Positions 50,501 to 63,016 of a stretch of DNA of 64,000 bases are shown here, in pieces. Origin of the DNA: Aphelenchoides besseyi (taxonomy: Eukaryota; Nematoda; Chromadorea; Rhabditida; Aphelenchoididae); contig JAMPIQ010000002.1 in assembly GCA_024699855.1 (NCBI GenBank), positions 6,944,001-7,008,000 of the forward strand, given 5' to 3'. The position numbers and the translations under genes are program-made. Numbering within the stretch: position 1 is the stretch's first letter; every line of letters starts with the position of its first letter. A model generated the notes under the pieces. The model saw only the letters and a list, made by a program, of their open reading frames with translations, did no database searches and was not told the origin of the DNA.

Positions 50501-53500
50501 GGTCCCCGAACGCGTGTTCATTTTCTGATCGTGTTCGGTAGTTAGCTGGTTACTCGATTAGTTTGCGGAGTCAATTCAAATCATTGAGATGCCTTCAATT
50601 TTCATGTAAAATAACTTCTTAACCAAACGCGTCTTCAACTTTCTGTCAACGGTATTTTTGTTGCCGAAAGTTCGATTTGAAAGCTGCATAGTCGTCATGC
50701 TTCCACTATGTTCCACTTTCAATGATCTTTACTCAGCCGTAAAAACGAATCGATTCGACAAATCAACGTAGGAACCCCAAGCAATTAGCGTTTTCCCATA
50801 AAAATGGCCGCTGGCGGCATCTCAATCCAAAGAGTTTTTGATTTGTAGTCGTGGATTAGATGACTGGACAAATTGGTCAAGATCGCGAGAACACGTGTTG
50901 AAGAGTACGATCGACGTAATCGATTTTTCCAATTCGTTTTAAGTCTTATTTGTTGAAGTAATTGCCCTCTAATAGCCTTTGAGTTGTTGTCAATGCCAAA
51001 ACCATTTCGAATTCGCAAACTTTCAGCTATTTGTGACTTAAATCCGCGGTCTATCGTTCAATTTTAATTGCATTTGCTCAACCATCCCGCTGTTCAAAAA
51101 CAAATGACCGTACTGGTACCAAATTTGAATTTGCGGAATGAGGTTGAGAATTCGCGCAAATTTTGATTTGTGAAAACTGCGGAGCTAAAACAACAAGTGG
51201 ATTATCGTTTTCACTCCTTCGAGGTCTTTCGATTCTACGTTGTAAATAGTCGATTTCGGTCTATCTGGTCATTACTGCCATCTTCTCGATTCAACGACCT
51301 CATTGAGCGGTCGCGGTTTTGAGAAAAACTCGAGGGTAAAAGTTCGGCGAAACGAACGCCATTGCACGTGCACAATCGGTCCTTAATTCACACATCTGCA
51401 GCAGAACGACAGAACCCACTTGCCGTTAATTTTATTTGTTTTTACACTTCAAAGTTGAATTGGCAGATGTTGGGCTCATACCGCAGCAATTGGCCTTTTA
51501 ACAGTTTTGTTGTAGCATCTTTTTCGAACAAAAAAGCGATTAGTACTCTCCTAGATCTGTAGGATCGGAATCCTTAAGCCTCGAGCTGTGTCCAAAGTTT
51601 GAAATTCGATATCAATGGGAAACCAAAAGAGCAGAAGTCGCCGCTTGAACTTTTCCATTTTTTCGCAAAAAAGTTGTAAAAGTAGTTTCGTATTAAGATC
51701 CTCTGTAACAGTTTCAAAGAAATCAGTCAACAGCACGCAAATGTTGTTCTGCGATTGACATGATTCTGCACATTGGATGTGATTGGTTATCCGTCTTCTT
51801 GAATTGCAATCGATCAATCTCGAGCGCGACCGGTCGACTTCGATTTGGCCACACGATGTGACGAGCAATTTTCGTTATGGTCAATTGAATCGCGATTATG
51901 ATCGATTTAAAAATCAGAGAATCGCGATCCGAAATTCCAGTTGCGGCCCTAAAACCTAATGACTTTACGATCGTATTGACTCGTAGATTGCAGTCGAGAG
52001 TTCCGAATGAGCCTCAAATCGTTTGGCTTATGCAATTCTGACCTAAACTATCCAAAGGCTGCATTCTACTGAACGAGTCTTCAGTTATTGTGACGTGTGA
52101 TTACTTGCAGTAAACTCGTGCCATTTTCATTGCAATCCGTTGGGTTGTTAGGTTTGAATGCGTCCGGTTTGGATTCCATTCAAATAGCTCGCGGTCATTT
52201 CGTAAACTGAGGGGAACACGCAGAACAACGAACAAACGATCGAAATTGGAAACAATGTCTATGAGCTTCACTGTTGAATAGTAGCAAATCTCACCGGATG
52301 TACGACCCAATTGTCCGCTTAATGAATGGGCCATTCATTGGGAAGTGTGTGCATGACTTTAAGCGCTTCCAAGGTATTTGCGTTTCACACTATGTTTACG
52401 TTGTTTCCGAACATCTAAATATCCGTCTTCTATGTGCGTACTGTATTTTGAGTATTGATCTCGATTAAGATAAAGCATGAAAATTTGTTCTTCTTGTCAT
52501 TTGCGTTCGAAAATGATGAACGAGGGTTATTTCGATGCGTGACCTTGTTTCTCATTTACCTCTCACTGATCGATTTCTCTCTCATCAATTCAAATCAACT
52601 GTTTACTGTAGCCGAGTGTGCTCGATATTGCCATTACGCAATAGAACTAAAATTTGATCAGAAGATTAGAGTTCGATTATCAATCATGTTAACACAAAGC
52701 CGGTTATTGAGTGTTGAGGCGAGAACTTTCTTGTTTTCGAATCATTACTCAACGAGAATTTCGTTTATACCACTCGCCTTAACACCGAAAGTCTCAACAA
52801 CCGTGCGGATAAAAACGATCGCTCTTAACTTCGCGCGCATTGAACTTGACGCCTCGAGAGCAATTAACACACGCTCCATTAACATCAACTTGTGTGCCGT
52901 CCGGTTGTTTACCATTTGCATTCTTTTGATCTCCAACTCACACCTTTCATCTTAAGTTCGTGTACGTCCTATTGCAAACGGAAATGTATGTTTAGACGAC
53001 TAATTACTCGCGTACTTGAAATTTCATTAAACATTTCGTGCGAGTGAATTTGACGGCAGTTTCAAGTTTGGCCAATTGCAGTTTCATAATTGGCCTTTAA
53101 ATTGAAAAACTTTTTCGCGCACGCGGCATCTTCAAACGCCTTCAACCGCTTCTCTTCTAAACCGTCAATCGCAGTGCTTGAACGGCACTTTGCCGCCTTG
53201 GAATTCAAATCAGTTGTGGAAGTTGACCTTTGGTTTTGTTATCTTTGTTTTGCTGAAGTTTCATGTGCTTCTGCCGTTTTTTATGTCATTTTCGAGCGCT
53301 GCAAAACACCGTGATCGTTTGCAAATAGGCACAGTAATTCCGCGAAATGATGGCAGAAATCTGCGCAAACCACTTCAAATGCTGTGGATCTTCGACGGTT
53401 TGTCGTTGAGGAACACGCAAAAAAGTTATTACCCCCGCATCCGCACTCTTCGTCGTCTTCCGGCGATTCCCATTCACAAAAATTTGACGGAGTTGAGTGC

Positions 53501-55827
53501 ACAGAATCAAAGGCAACCAACTGCCTTTTGGTGGTCATCCGTTGCCTTCAGAAATCATTGAATCGGATGGCAAATTCACTTTTCATCGTCGAAACGTGCC
53601 CTTGAAACTCACACCGATTTGTAAAACGGGTTACACAAAAACTCATCGTCCAATCCACTCGATGGTGTACGATCATACGATCATAATTGCGGATGTTTTT
53701 CGAGTGGTTACAAAATCAATTGCATGTCATTAATCGTCAATCGACTTTCATTGTCTCGTTAGATACCTTGTTTCTATGTTATTAAGCATAGCAGTTTTTT
53801 CCTCGTCTTTCGATGTTCCACCTGTTATCTCGCTTTTTGGCATCTGTCGTCGTTGTGTGGTCCATCCGTCGATTTTTATGATCTCCAATGGCCGTTGGCG
53901 ACTGTTGATTGTACGTCAGTCACTTCGATTTGATGGCAATTTTCATGTGCTCTCCGACTGAAAATTACGTTCCTCCTTATGCCACCAGTCGTTTTTTGGT
54001 CGTTCGTCCTTGAAACAGTGCGGTTTATTGTTTTCGAATTGGATCAGCGAACAAAAACAGATCGACTTTGCACTCAATTCACAACCACCACTTTAAATTT
54101 GATCGATGGCAGAGATAAGCCAAAACTGTGGATGTTTAAATCGTGTGTTGGTTATGACCTTTAAGGATGTTCAAAGTCGTTTGATAGTGAGTTGTTCTAG
54201 ACGATCGAATTACGACTATATGTGTGATTGAATAAGCGGATTAGATGGGCAGCATTTCTTATATTCCCGCACTTGAAATCATCATCTCATGCACCTGTTC
54301 AGCGTTGTGGTTTGACGTTTCCCCATTCATTATCCGTTGCATTTCGCACCTCCACTCAATTGGACAGTGAGATTAAGACGGATAACCGCAATTGTTGTTT
54401 TTTGGCTCCAAATGACACTTGAGCTTAATACCCGTTCGCCTATTGTAACTGAGATCTTGGGGTAAATTTCACTTCTCCGTTGATGATTGACAGTGTACAT
54501 ACACTGTCAATATAAGGAATAATGAATGGTTTGAATTCGTATTTCAATCATTGAAATCAATGAAAAAATTTCTTTACTTGTTTCTATTGTCCTGCCTTCT
54601 TGTCGCGGAGGTCACTCTTCTGCTCGAACGACAGTAACAATTCATTTCGCGCCTTTTCTTCCTACGCTCCGCCTCTTTTCCGTCCGAATAGTAAGGCGGG
54701 ACTTGTGAATATGCGTGTCCTGAAAATGGAACACTGCTCGATTTTATGGTTAATTACTCCCAAGATGTTAACTGAAGTTCTTTTAGCAAACTACCGGATA
54801 TCTTTGTTGAGTATACGACTTTCGATTCCCTTTGTTCTCTTGGCTTAATCCCAGTGAAAACCGCAGTTCGCATTTTCTTTGTTTGAATTCGTGCAACCAG
54901 TTATGACGAATAACTGGATTCTACGGCTCTCGACCATCTGCGGCCTCAGGCTCGTCGACCGTTGGGGTGCCAATTCATTTCAACTTTGCGCATCTTCAAA
55001 AAATGGTCGAACAAAAAGTCCAATGAAATTCGCAATCGACTTCCGTCTCCTCATTCATTTTGAAGCCCATTTTATTGCGTTTAAACACGCTTCTGGGTCT
55101 CTCCAACTGACCATCCGCTAAAACCGCTTGAATTTGATTTGTCGACGAAACTTTGGACAAATTCGTATGGATGACTTTTTTCTTATCGCCGACCGAATTT
55201 TTGATGTCCGAAAGCAACAACGTATTCCCGACTATTTGAAATTCGGATTTAAATTTCGCTTTTTAGTTTAAGTCTGTGGCATGTTAAGTTTCGGAGTGTC
55301 GTTTGGTTGGTGCAGTCGCATCTTATTGCTAACGAACAATCGTTTTCAACTGTACGTTCTCTTGCTCTTAACAGCAAGTGTTTAGCATCTTTGCTTCTTG
55401 AAGACAAAGATTCTTCAGCAATTCCACTGCTTTTGCTCGTCTGTGCATTCTGATTGTCCAAGCGCGAAAATTCGGACCACTAACTTCGTTTCGACGTGCT
55501 TCGTTAGGCGAAAAGCTTCGACGAAGACGCCATTGTGTCATCGGGGATTGAGAAGCGATGGACAAGTTGGATTTAAACGCACAGCCAAGACGTCGACCGG
55601 AAAACCGCTACTTATGCAATCAGTTGGACTGAAAAACTTGAAATTCCAACAATTTGTGATTTGTTCGTCGTACGAAACAACTCGCGACTTCGTCCAACCG
55701 TTTCTTTATTTGCATTTTGTTTGAACTCAAACTTCGTGTGTTGCGTGCTTGGTTCTTTTGAAACACTCCTTATTTCAGGAATGCTTCCCGTTCTACTGTT
55801 CATAACAACCTAATCGCTTTCTACAAA
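41542..55827. other. 14.3 kb gene-poor block, T-rich on the + strand
   Basis: The largest stretch without a supported gene. Open frames up to 166 codons occur (for example 52455-52955, +) but lack ATG context, splice partners and matches. The + strand is visibly T-rich (line 48901-48960 has 27 T and 10 A), opposite to 26-33 kb. This is the composition expected for a long intron or 5' region transcribed toward the membrane-protein gene at 55828. A 26-nt inverted repeat sits at 54486-54511. I found no convincing tRNA, transposase or tandem repeat. Confidence 0.45.
54486..54511. repeat. perfect 12-bp inverted repeat with 2-nt spacer
   Basis: Arms ATTGACAGTGTA and TACACTGTCAAT are exact reverse complements separated by CA. 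It is isolated in the gene-poor block 1.3 kb upstream of the membrane-protein gene. It could be a dimeric factor site, the tip of a mobile-element relic or chance; 12 of 12 paired bases makes pure chance unlikely at one given place but not across 64 kb. Confidence 0.8.
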
Positions 55828-58560
55828 ATGAGCTGCGAATGCATACCACCGCCGCCCGACTTCGATCTCCCACCACCGCCCGATCCGTCTTTGATTTGGG
55901 ATTTGCTTGTGGAATCGGGCGAACCATTGGAACTATTCCACAAAGTAAGTTGTTCAGAAACAAATGAGTTTTTTGTTTCGTTAACATCGCGAAACATGAC
56001 CGTCTCCCTTATTTCTCATAAATCAATCGATTTGTCCGCTGGGATTTGAATTCACGGGTCGTCAAGAGCCGCAATTGATTTCTGTCAGTCACTTGACCGC
56101 GTCCTACGGCCACTTGGCAAAAAGTTGAATTGTGGCCAATCGAGAGATGTCCTTGAAAAAATTATGCAAAATCTTCGCGCACAATGTCAAAATGTTTTCG
56201 GATGCGAGCTGAAAAGAAACTGTCGAACACGAATTCGGATAACGAGAACCTCAAGTACCGAACTCCTTGGCAACAAAACTTAATGATCCAAACACCTCAA
56301 ACTAATTACTTGCTTTAGGCTCAACTACAAACTTGTGTTCACAATCCAATTTTTGGAATCTTGAATGGTGACAACGTTTACATCCCCGCTCTTTTGTGCT
56401 TATGTTTTGTGATTTTGACTGTCGGTTGCTTGGTTAGTGCGTGCGTCTACAGAAAGAGGTAAGCTTTTGAGCAAATGCGTGGATTGGGAACGTTTGACCT
56501 GCCGATGATCGATTAGCTCATTTGACCACTTGGCGATCGATCAACAGTCGAGAGCCAAAAAAACGGCTGTTGATATCTCGACAGATTACGCGATTTCTGA
56601 GTTTTTTGCGGTTGATGGATGATCGAGTTCCGAGAGGATGATTGCAACAACAAGTCAAAGCTGTACTGCTCGCTGAAAGCTGATGATCGATTGAAACAAA
56701 CGTTTTTTCAAGTTGCTTGCTGGATATCCAACTACTCAGCTATTATGTTCAAAAGAAGCCATATAATCCAGATGTTATTGTTTTCGTTTATGCCCCCAAA
56801 CTCTCCGGGTAATTGTCCCAAAAAGGCGGACAGGAAATGATTTATTGAGCAATGAGGATCGTCATCATTTGCGCAAATTCGTCATCTGCGAACGGCATAG
56901 CAGGCGGAAGATCGCTCGTCAAATTGCAATTCATTTTCGGTGGATGATTTGGCACTTTGAGAGAATAGTCAAAAGTTCATGGCATAGCTGCTATTAGCGG
57001 TTGTCGTTGAAAGAAAAGTCAACAAGTACATTTGGACGTTCTGCCAGTTTCAGTGGGTTTAGGAACCAGTTTGTTTTCGTGTCAATATTCGACCCAATTG
57101 AAGTGGCCGCATAGAACACGCAATCTTCTCTCTCTTCATCAACCACCATGTCATTTCATTCGGAATGTCAAAACATCGCCGCCAACTCCATCACTTTCGC
57201 GGCCAACAGCCAATACAACCCAAGGGAATTCTTAATTGACTTGTGAATTGATGTCCGATTTGCCGCTTTCGGACGCGCAAAGAAAATCCAATTGAACCAT
57301 CGCGACGCTCCCTAATTTCTTGGCCAATTGCATTGAACACGAGGGAATTTCAAATGAACTGATTGAAACAAAACGCGAATACACAGATTCCAATCGAGAA
57401 CTTTTCAGGCGAACTCGCTCCAAATGTTCGAATTCGGTGAACACGTCAAAAACCAACTCGGCTTCCGTTGATACGATGTGTACAAGTGGTGCTCATTGGT
57501 CGTATGAAGATTGTCTTCAAATCGGTCAAACGATGCCCGTTGGCGGATTTGGAAGCTCAGCAAACGGTGCAGCATGTCAATTGATGTCTCCGTCAAAAAT
57601 ATTTGGTAGTGCCAGTGCAGCAAACATCTTCCAAGCGCAATCGATCGTAACAGCCAACGGATCACAAGGAGCATTGATACGGTAAGAATAAGACGACAAA
57701 TCTAGTCATCTGTTTACCTTTGTTTTCAGAACATTGCCTAAACCTGCTTGTACTGTACAACAACCAGCAGTCAATCGAGCCATTGCAAACATCAACGGCG
57801 GCACATCGATTCGTCTGCATCAAGCGCATTTTCCGCCTCAATGTTGTATGGCGCATGTTCCCATTCATTTTCACCATCCGGTTCAATTGAATGGCAGTAC
57901 AAGCGGTGGATATTGTACATTGAGTAGTCATCAGCCACAATATGAAGAAATCGAAACTTTGACGTTACCGGCACCATTTCATTTGAATCCTCAACAAGAA
58001 GCCCCACACTATGCAGCAAACTCAATCTGCTGTGGACACACGAACACCGTTGGCTCAGCAGCCGATTCCCGACTTTTGCAACGACACGATTCGGATACAA
58101 TTTTCGAAGATTTAAGTGAGAATCTGCGTTTACAAAAGGAACGAAGACCACGTAAACCGCCGCCCAATACTCGTCCGCCAGCCGTTCCAAAACAACGAAA
58201 TTCAAACTCTTCATTTTCTGATGAACTTGCTGATTACTGTGTTCGAGAAAAAGAGTCGGGTTACGGGACAACCGATTCCAAAGCACGTGGACATCAAAAT
58301 TTGTCCGCCTGGCATAGTCCTCCGCAAGTAATTCGGTTGAACAGGTCAGTAAATGAATGAAGACCGATTAACAATGCTGATTGTTTAGTAATGCGCGGTC
58401 ACCACTTCAAAGTTCATCCAGCTGTCATTCCTCTGAACACAACTCACCACCTTCAACAAGCGCTTCTCAAATGACCAATGCGTCCGTTTCGTCGCGTAAC
58501 ATGATTCACGCAAAACCTTCGAACAACAGTTCTGCCCAACAAAATATGACTTATGTTTGA
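55828..58560 (+). CDS. single-pass membrane protein with Pro-rich tail and PDZ-type C-terminus
   Basis: Five exons (55828-55944, 56319-56458, 57409-57681, 57730-58344, 58389-58560) give 438 residues in frame. The short N-terminal part is Pro/Asp-rich (IPPPPDFDLPPPPDPSL). One membrane segment follows at about residues 60-80 (IPALLCLCFVILTVGCLVSACV) with a basic stop (YRKRRTRSK), so the long rest is probably cytoplasmic if the N-terminus is outside. The tail is Ser/Asn/His-rich with a polyproline motif (RRPRKPPPNTRPPAVPK) suited to SH3 binding and ends MTYV, a class I PDZ ligand. There is no signal peptide, so it would be a reverse signal-anchor protein. The family is not recognised; it looks like a membrane scaffold or signalling adaptor. 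The second intron is 950 nt. Confidence 0.75.
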
Positions 58561-58724
58561 GTTATTTAGTCTTTCGTTTCTTGTGATTATTCGCATAATC
58601 CTGCCAATTTCGATAATACGAGTATGTCTTCCGGTTGGCCTTAAAATGCATTGTATTGTGATATGAATTTATGTAAAAATAAACTAAAAACATTCGATGA
58701 ACGCTAACTATGAACAGAAAGGGC

Positions 58725-59355
58725 TTAATGAAGATAACGATTGTAACTCCGATGACCATGATATGACTCTTCTTCATCAGTGAGATCTACAAAGCAAAGA
58801 ACCGAATTGAATACTTCAAAAAGCTTGTTACCTAATTCAATAGTGTTGTTTAAGCGTGGATCAAAACGTAGATGTAGGTCTTCATTTTCGGTATCTTTGT
58901 ACGAGGGATGTTCTTCACGAATCGACGGAACATTTCGATTCCGATTATGCGGTGGTTCGCGATAGCGATCTGGAATGAAAAAATAAGCGAGTTTAACCAG
59001 TTTGTAGCCAACCGTTGATTTTAAGTTTTTTTCCAAGAGTTTGACTGACATTCGAGAACAAACGAGTCGATTGTGCTGGTGTTTCTGGAACCGAAGAACT
59101 GAGTTCGGACTTGTGCTCCTTCTTCGTCGACTTCTTATACATTCGACTGGAGTGATGAGATGATTCCAGTTCCTTCTGCAGTCTTCCTTTCTTTTCGTTG
59201 ATTTGTTTCCTCAGTTCGACAGCATTCTCTTCGAGTTCTTTGACTCTTTGACGCATCGTACAATTTTCGTCCACAAGTTGATTCACAAGGTTTTTCAAAT
59301 CCGAAAGTTCTTGTTTCATTTTCGGGTATTCAGCGGAATTCGAAGTGTTTCTCAT
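58725..59355 (-). CDS. coiled-coil protein, 180 residues, unknown
   Basis: Three exons (59013-59355, 58832-58969, 58725-58786) total 181 codons including the stop. The first 65 residues form a coiled coil (KQELSDLKNLVNQLVDEN, RVKELEENAVELRKQI) with leucines every seven residues. A Ser/Lys-rich middle follows, then a polar acidic C-terminus (DLTDEEESYHGHRSYNRYLH). There is no basic region in front of the zipper, so it is not a bZIP factor. An acceptor-like TTTAG sits just upstream of the ATG at 59392, so a 5' exon may exist. It is divergent from the coiled-coil gene at 59578. Function unknown. Confidence 0.7.
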
Positions 59356-59577
59356 CGTCGGTTGTAATCGGCAATTGACCTAAAGCGAGTTTTAAAAAAT
59401 GTAAGTGAATTCACAGTCGCGGACATCAAAACCATCGCTGATCTCAGAGTAAAAAAAACTCATTTTCAGTTAAAAAGCAACGCCAACCGAACAGTCCGAT
59501 TCAAAAAACGAAGAAATCGCGCCAAACGTTTTGATTGACGCGTGTTATTGGCGTTTTTCAGCAGTCAAATTGCGCGC
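59356..59577. promoter_or_regulatory. bidirectional promoter of two coiled-coil genes
   Basis: Only 222 nt separate the start codons of two divergently transcribed coiled-coil genes, so both promoters must share this segment. This is inferred from layout; no named element is visible. Confidence 0.45.
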
Positions 59578-61801
59578 ATGGAGGACCAAAGTCGGGGATA
59601 TTCAACGAGTACCAGCAATGTTGCGGCAGACGATTGGCTCGGTAAGCTCAGAAGTGGAAGAGACGTAAAATCGAATTTAGTTTCCGACTCTCGAAACCTC
59701 CAACGCAAATTGGACGAGGCACAAAGCGAGTTGTACGAACTGAAGAAGTCGCTGCCCTTCCTCGAACAAGTTGATCCGAACAATCGATCTGAATCGGTTC
59801 GTAACATTTCACATTCTTCCATTTTTGCTGTTTCAGTTCCAAACTCTCGCCGCACGATGCGCAGAGCTCATGGAAGAGCGCGACTCGCTGTTGCTTCAAA
59901 CGGAACAAACGACATTGGAACATCGAACGGAAATCAATCAAAAAAACCAGGAGGTCGAGTCGTTGAAAAGGCAGCTCACAGAAGTTAGTCGGGAACGAGA
60001 CGAAATGTTCGATCGGTGCTTACAACTCGAGAAACAGTTGGATGAAGATCTTTCTGCTCACTATCAGAATCAACTTCACAGTCGCAGTGAACTGCAGAAC
60101 AGTCAACGACAAGCACTTCAAACTGATTCGTTACGTGAAATTCTGTCGCTCTTGCAAGAAGAACGAATCGACGAAAATGAATGGGACGAAGACAAGTTAA
60201 ACCGCTTACTTCGACAAATCGATGAGAACGTGGAGAAGATGAAGAGAACGCAGCACAAGATCCTTCGACATCTCCGACGTCCGATTCCCGACCTGAAGCA
60301 AAAAGCATCAGAAAGCCGACGACCATTTTCAGAAGCGAACAATCATACCAACACTCATGTGAACGATCATTCTGTTCGGTTTCGTTCGTATTTAAGTAAT
60401 TTGAATGAAACTCCACATGAAAACTCTCAATTGGCAAGAAATCTTGCTCGATCTCAACAATCTCAAATAATAAACGGTTGCGATGTAGTGGTAAGCTGTC
60501 TCTTAAAATGTTTCTACTTGCTCTAAGTCAAATCGATCATCTCAAAGTGACACACAAACGCCAACTGCATTCGACGACGCTGCCGAACTGCAGAGTTACA
60601 GAACGAATCTTCAAATTTTAGTCGATCAGTTGAAGACCACTGCACAGTTCATGGCTTATTTGCTGAAACAAGTCGGATACGAAGACGATGAACAAATTCA
60701 ACGGATCGTTTCGAAGATCGCCGGTTTAAACTTTGACGTTCAAGAAGCGAATGAAATCTCTCAGGAACTTGTCAACAATTCACGACGTATGTTTAAATCA
60801 AATAGGTAAAAGAATATTGTTTTAGATTTAAACGAAGCGTTGGAAGAAGCTGTTCGATCATTCGAGCAAACTGAAGCTTTGCGAAACAATCGATCAAGAA
60901 ACTACTCGGTTAGTTGTTCTAGAAGCATCAATACGAACTGCTAGCTCATTTAAGGAACTGGAAATGCTTTTGCGTCAGAAAGAAGATCTCATTGCAACTC
61001 TAACGGCGGAGAAGAACGAAATATGGAACGACAATCACCAACTGGTGGCACAAAACAACGAGCTGCAACGACGAATGGCCGAATTGGATCTCGATCAAAG
61101 CAGCGTCGATGAGCAGCTTCGCGATAGAATGGTAATTCAACAAGCAAGCATACATGCAAATTTCATATAGCAACAAATAAACGACCAAGAAGTGGAGCTG
61201 GAGAACAGAGCTCAAATCATCGAAATGTTGAAAGAACATCTGAGCGATTTGGACGAAAAGCTTGCTGATTACGAGCAGGTACGCGCTGAAGCAAATCAAC
61301 TTCGGCGTCAACTCGCTCGTTTGAATGATCGTGATCGCAATTCAATTCCTCCGGAACCATCTGGAAGCTACAACTCCCGTAGAATGTCTCCAACTCAAAC
61401 AAAAGCAACGGTAAGTCAACGAACAAAACCAAAGAACTGAATTTTAGTCTACGGAATTGACACAAAAGATCGAGGAATTGAACGACGAGCTTCAATATCG
61501 AAAGCAACTTTTCGCCGACTTGTGTTCATTTGTCCCAAAAGCCAAAATACGGTAATTGAATCGACTGTTCTTCTCTAGTTAGTTGTTTGCAGAGAAGATG
61601 ACACTTTGGATGTCAAGACGGCGAAACTAATTCAGTACATTGGTAAACTTCTTGAGTACGTAACAAAGTCGCATTCAATGGTCGAAGAATACGAAAAACT
61701 TACGAAGCGACTTGAGCAAAAGATAAATCAAGGGTATGCTTTTTCTGTTTTCTTTTTATTTTGAATCTTTTAGTGCAATAGAGAGTGGATATAAATTGTA
61801 G
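59578..61801 (+). CDS. long coiled-coil protein, 634 residues, unknown
   Basis: Nine exons (59578-59796, 59837-60490, 60528-60786, 60826-60908, 60955-61131, 61171-61410, 61448-61551, 61593-61733, 61774-61801) add up exactly to 635 codons. Nearly the whole protein is heptad-rich: LQRKLDEAQSELYELKK, LAARCAELMEERDSLLLQ, VESLKRQLTEVSRERDEM, then DKLNRLLRQIDENVEKMK, LNEALEEAVRSFEQTE, and LTQKIEELNDELQYRKQ. A Ser/Asn linker breaks it near residues 240-310. A short helical block LQILVDQLKTTAQFMAYLLK follows. Such proteins are typical of centrosomes, cytoskeleton or tethers, but I cannot place it in a family and name none. The last exon is only 28 nt. Confidence 0.78.
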
Positions 61802-62066
61802 ATTGAGATTATTATTGTGCATTATAAAGAACATTAACCATATTGACTTGTTTGTTGATGGAAATTGTTCACAAAAAGTTGTTTGAATAAACTTTCAAGC
61901 CCCGTTTTTAATATCATTAATCATATCAATGTACACCCGTTCATCGTTATCTAAATTCAATTTTTATCAAACCATCTATTCGCTTTCAGTTTCTTTGCTC
62001 TTGGCAACGAAGTGGCCGCAGTGCGTCGAACGGACGGCTTTCAACTCACTTTTTAGTCCGGTTAAG

Positions 62067-63016
62067 ATGTCTATAAAACTGAACTTCGAGGCATGTCTAT
62101 TAGATATTGAAGGCACAACTACGTCGATTTCTTTTGTTAAAGTAAGTGTTGTAGAAGCGAATTTGTTTCCTTTATCTTTAGGACGTTCTTTTTCCTTACT
62201 GCGAAAACAAGGCTTTTGATTATTTTACGGCCTATCACTCCGTTTCAACAGTGAGAGCTCTAATCGACGATCTCATTCGAGAATCGAACGAACAAAACAA
62301 GAATGATCCTGACATCAAGGCGATTTCCGATGCGAATGACTTCAAAACGTTGGCTGATAATGTTCGGACTTGGATTCGCAAAGATCTTAAGGTGAGAGGT
62401 TTCAGTGGTTTTTTCATCAACATTTAGATGTTCAGTTGACTTCGTTGAAAGACCTTCAAGGGCGACTGTGGATCGAGGGATACGGAAACGGCGATTTTAA
62501 AGCACAGTAAGAATGATTTGAATTTGAAGATTTGAATTGAGATTTAGCGTTTACGAAGATACGCCTTCATTCTTTCAACGATGTGAATACGCCAAAAAGA
62601 AGTTGTACGTTTATTCTTCGGGATCGGTTTTAGCTCAAACACTCTTGTTCAAAAATACGATTTACGGATGTTTGCACAATGTGAACTTCGTGAACTGGGA
62701 ATGTTAACGTATAGTGCATTTCAGTATCTTTACGATTTCTTTGACACTCATTTTGGTTCTAAATTGTGTTCGTCAAGTTACAAGAAGATTGCTTTGCATT
62801 TGCAAATGGATCCGAGTCAAATTTTGTTTGTGACAGACGTTGAAGGAGGTAAGCAATTAACGTTGAACTTATCATCCAACTTTCTCAGAAGCTAAAGCAG
62901 CAAATGAAGCCGGATTTCAAGTGGCGATCATGATTCGTGAAGGAAATGCTCCAATTTCTGACCAATCCAAAAGCATCTTTCCACTAATCCACTCGTTTGA
63001 TGATTTGATTGTCTAA
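62067..63016 (+). CDS. enolase-phosphatase E1 (ENOPH1/MASA, HAD family)
   Basis: Six exons (62067-62141, 62182-62391, 62436-62506, 62548-62680, 62725-62848, 62889-63016) give 246 residues, normal for this family. HAD motif I is LLDIEGTTTSISFVKDVLFP with the nucleophile Asp and EGTT, motif II is VYSSGSVLAQ, and motif III/IV is ILFVTDVEGEAKAANEAGF. Together with LQGRLWIEGY and DTHFGSK these are diagnostic. It converts 2,3-diketo-5-methylthiopentyl-1-phosphate through an enol intermediate to the acireductone in the methionine salvage pathway. The intron before 62436 ends at the third of three possible AG sites, chosen because it restores the family reading KDLQGRLW. An AATAAA follows at about 63037. 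Confidence 0.95.

Noticed and set aside
52455..52955. 166-codon open frame on the + strand
   Set aside because: It has no ATG at its start, hydrophobic and basic runs typical of read-through of T-rich DNA, no splice partners and no family match.
57792..58286. 164-codon minus-strand open frame under the membrane-protein gene
   Set aside because: Antisense shadow of exon four of the membrane protein; no independent splice or start evidence.
59985..60437. 150-codon minus-strand open frame under the coiled-coil gene
   Set aside because: It is the antisense shadow of a well-supported exon whose phases all agree.
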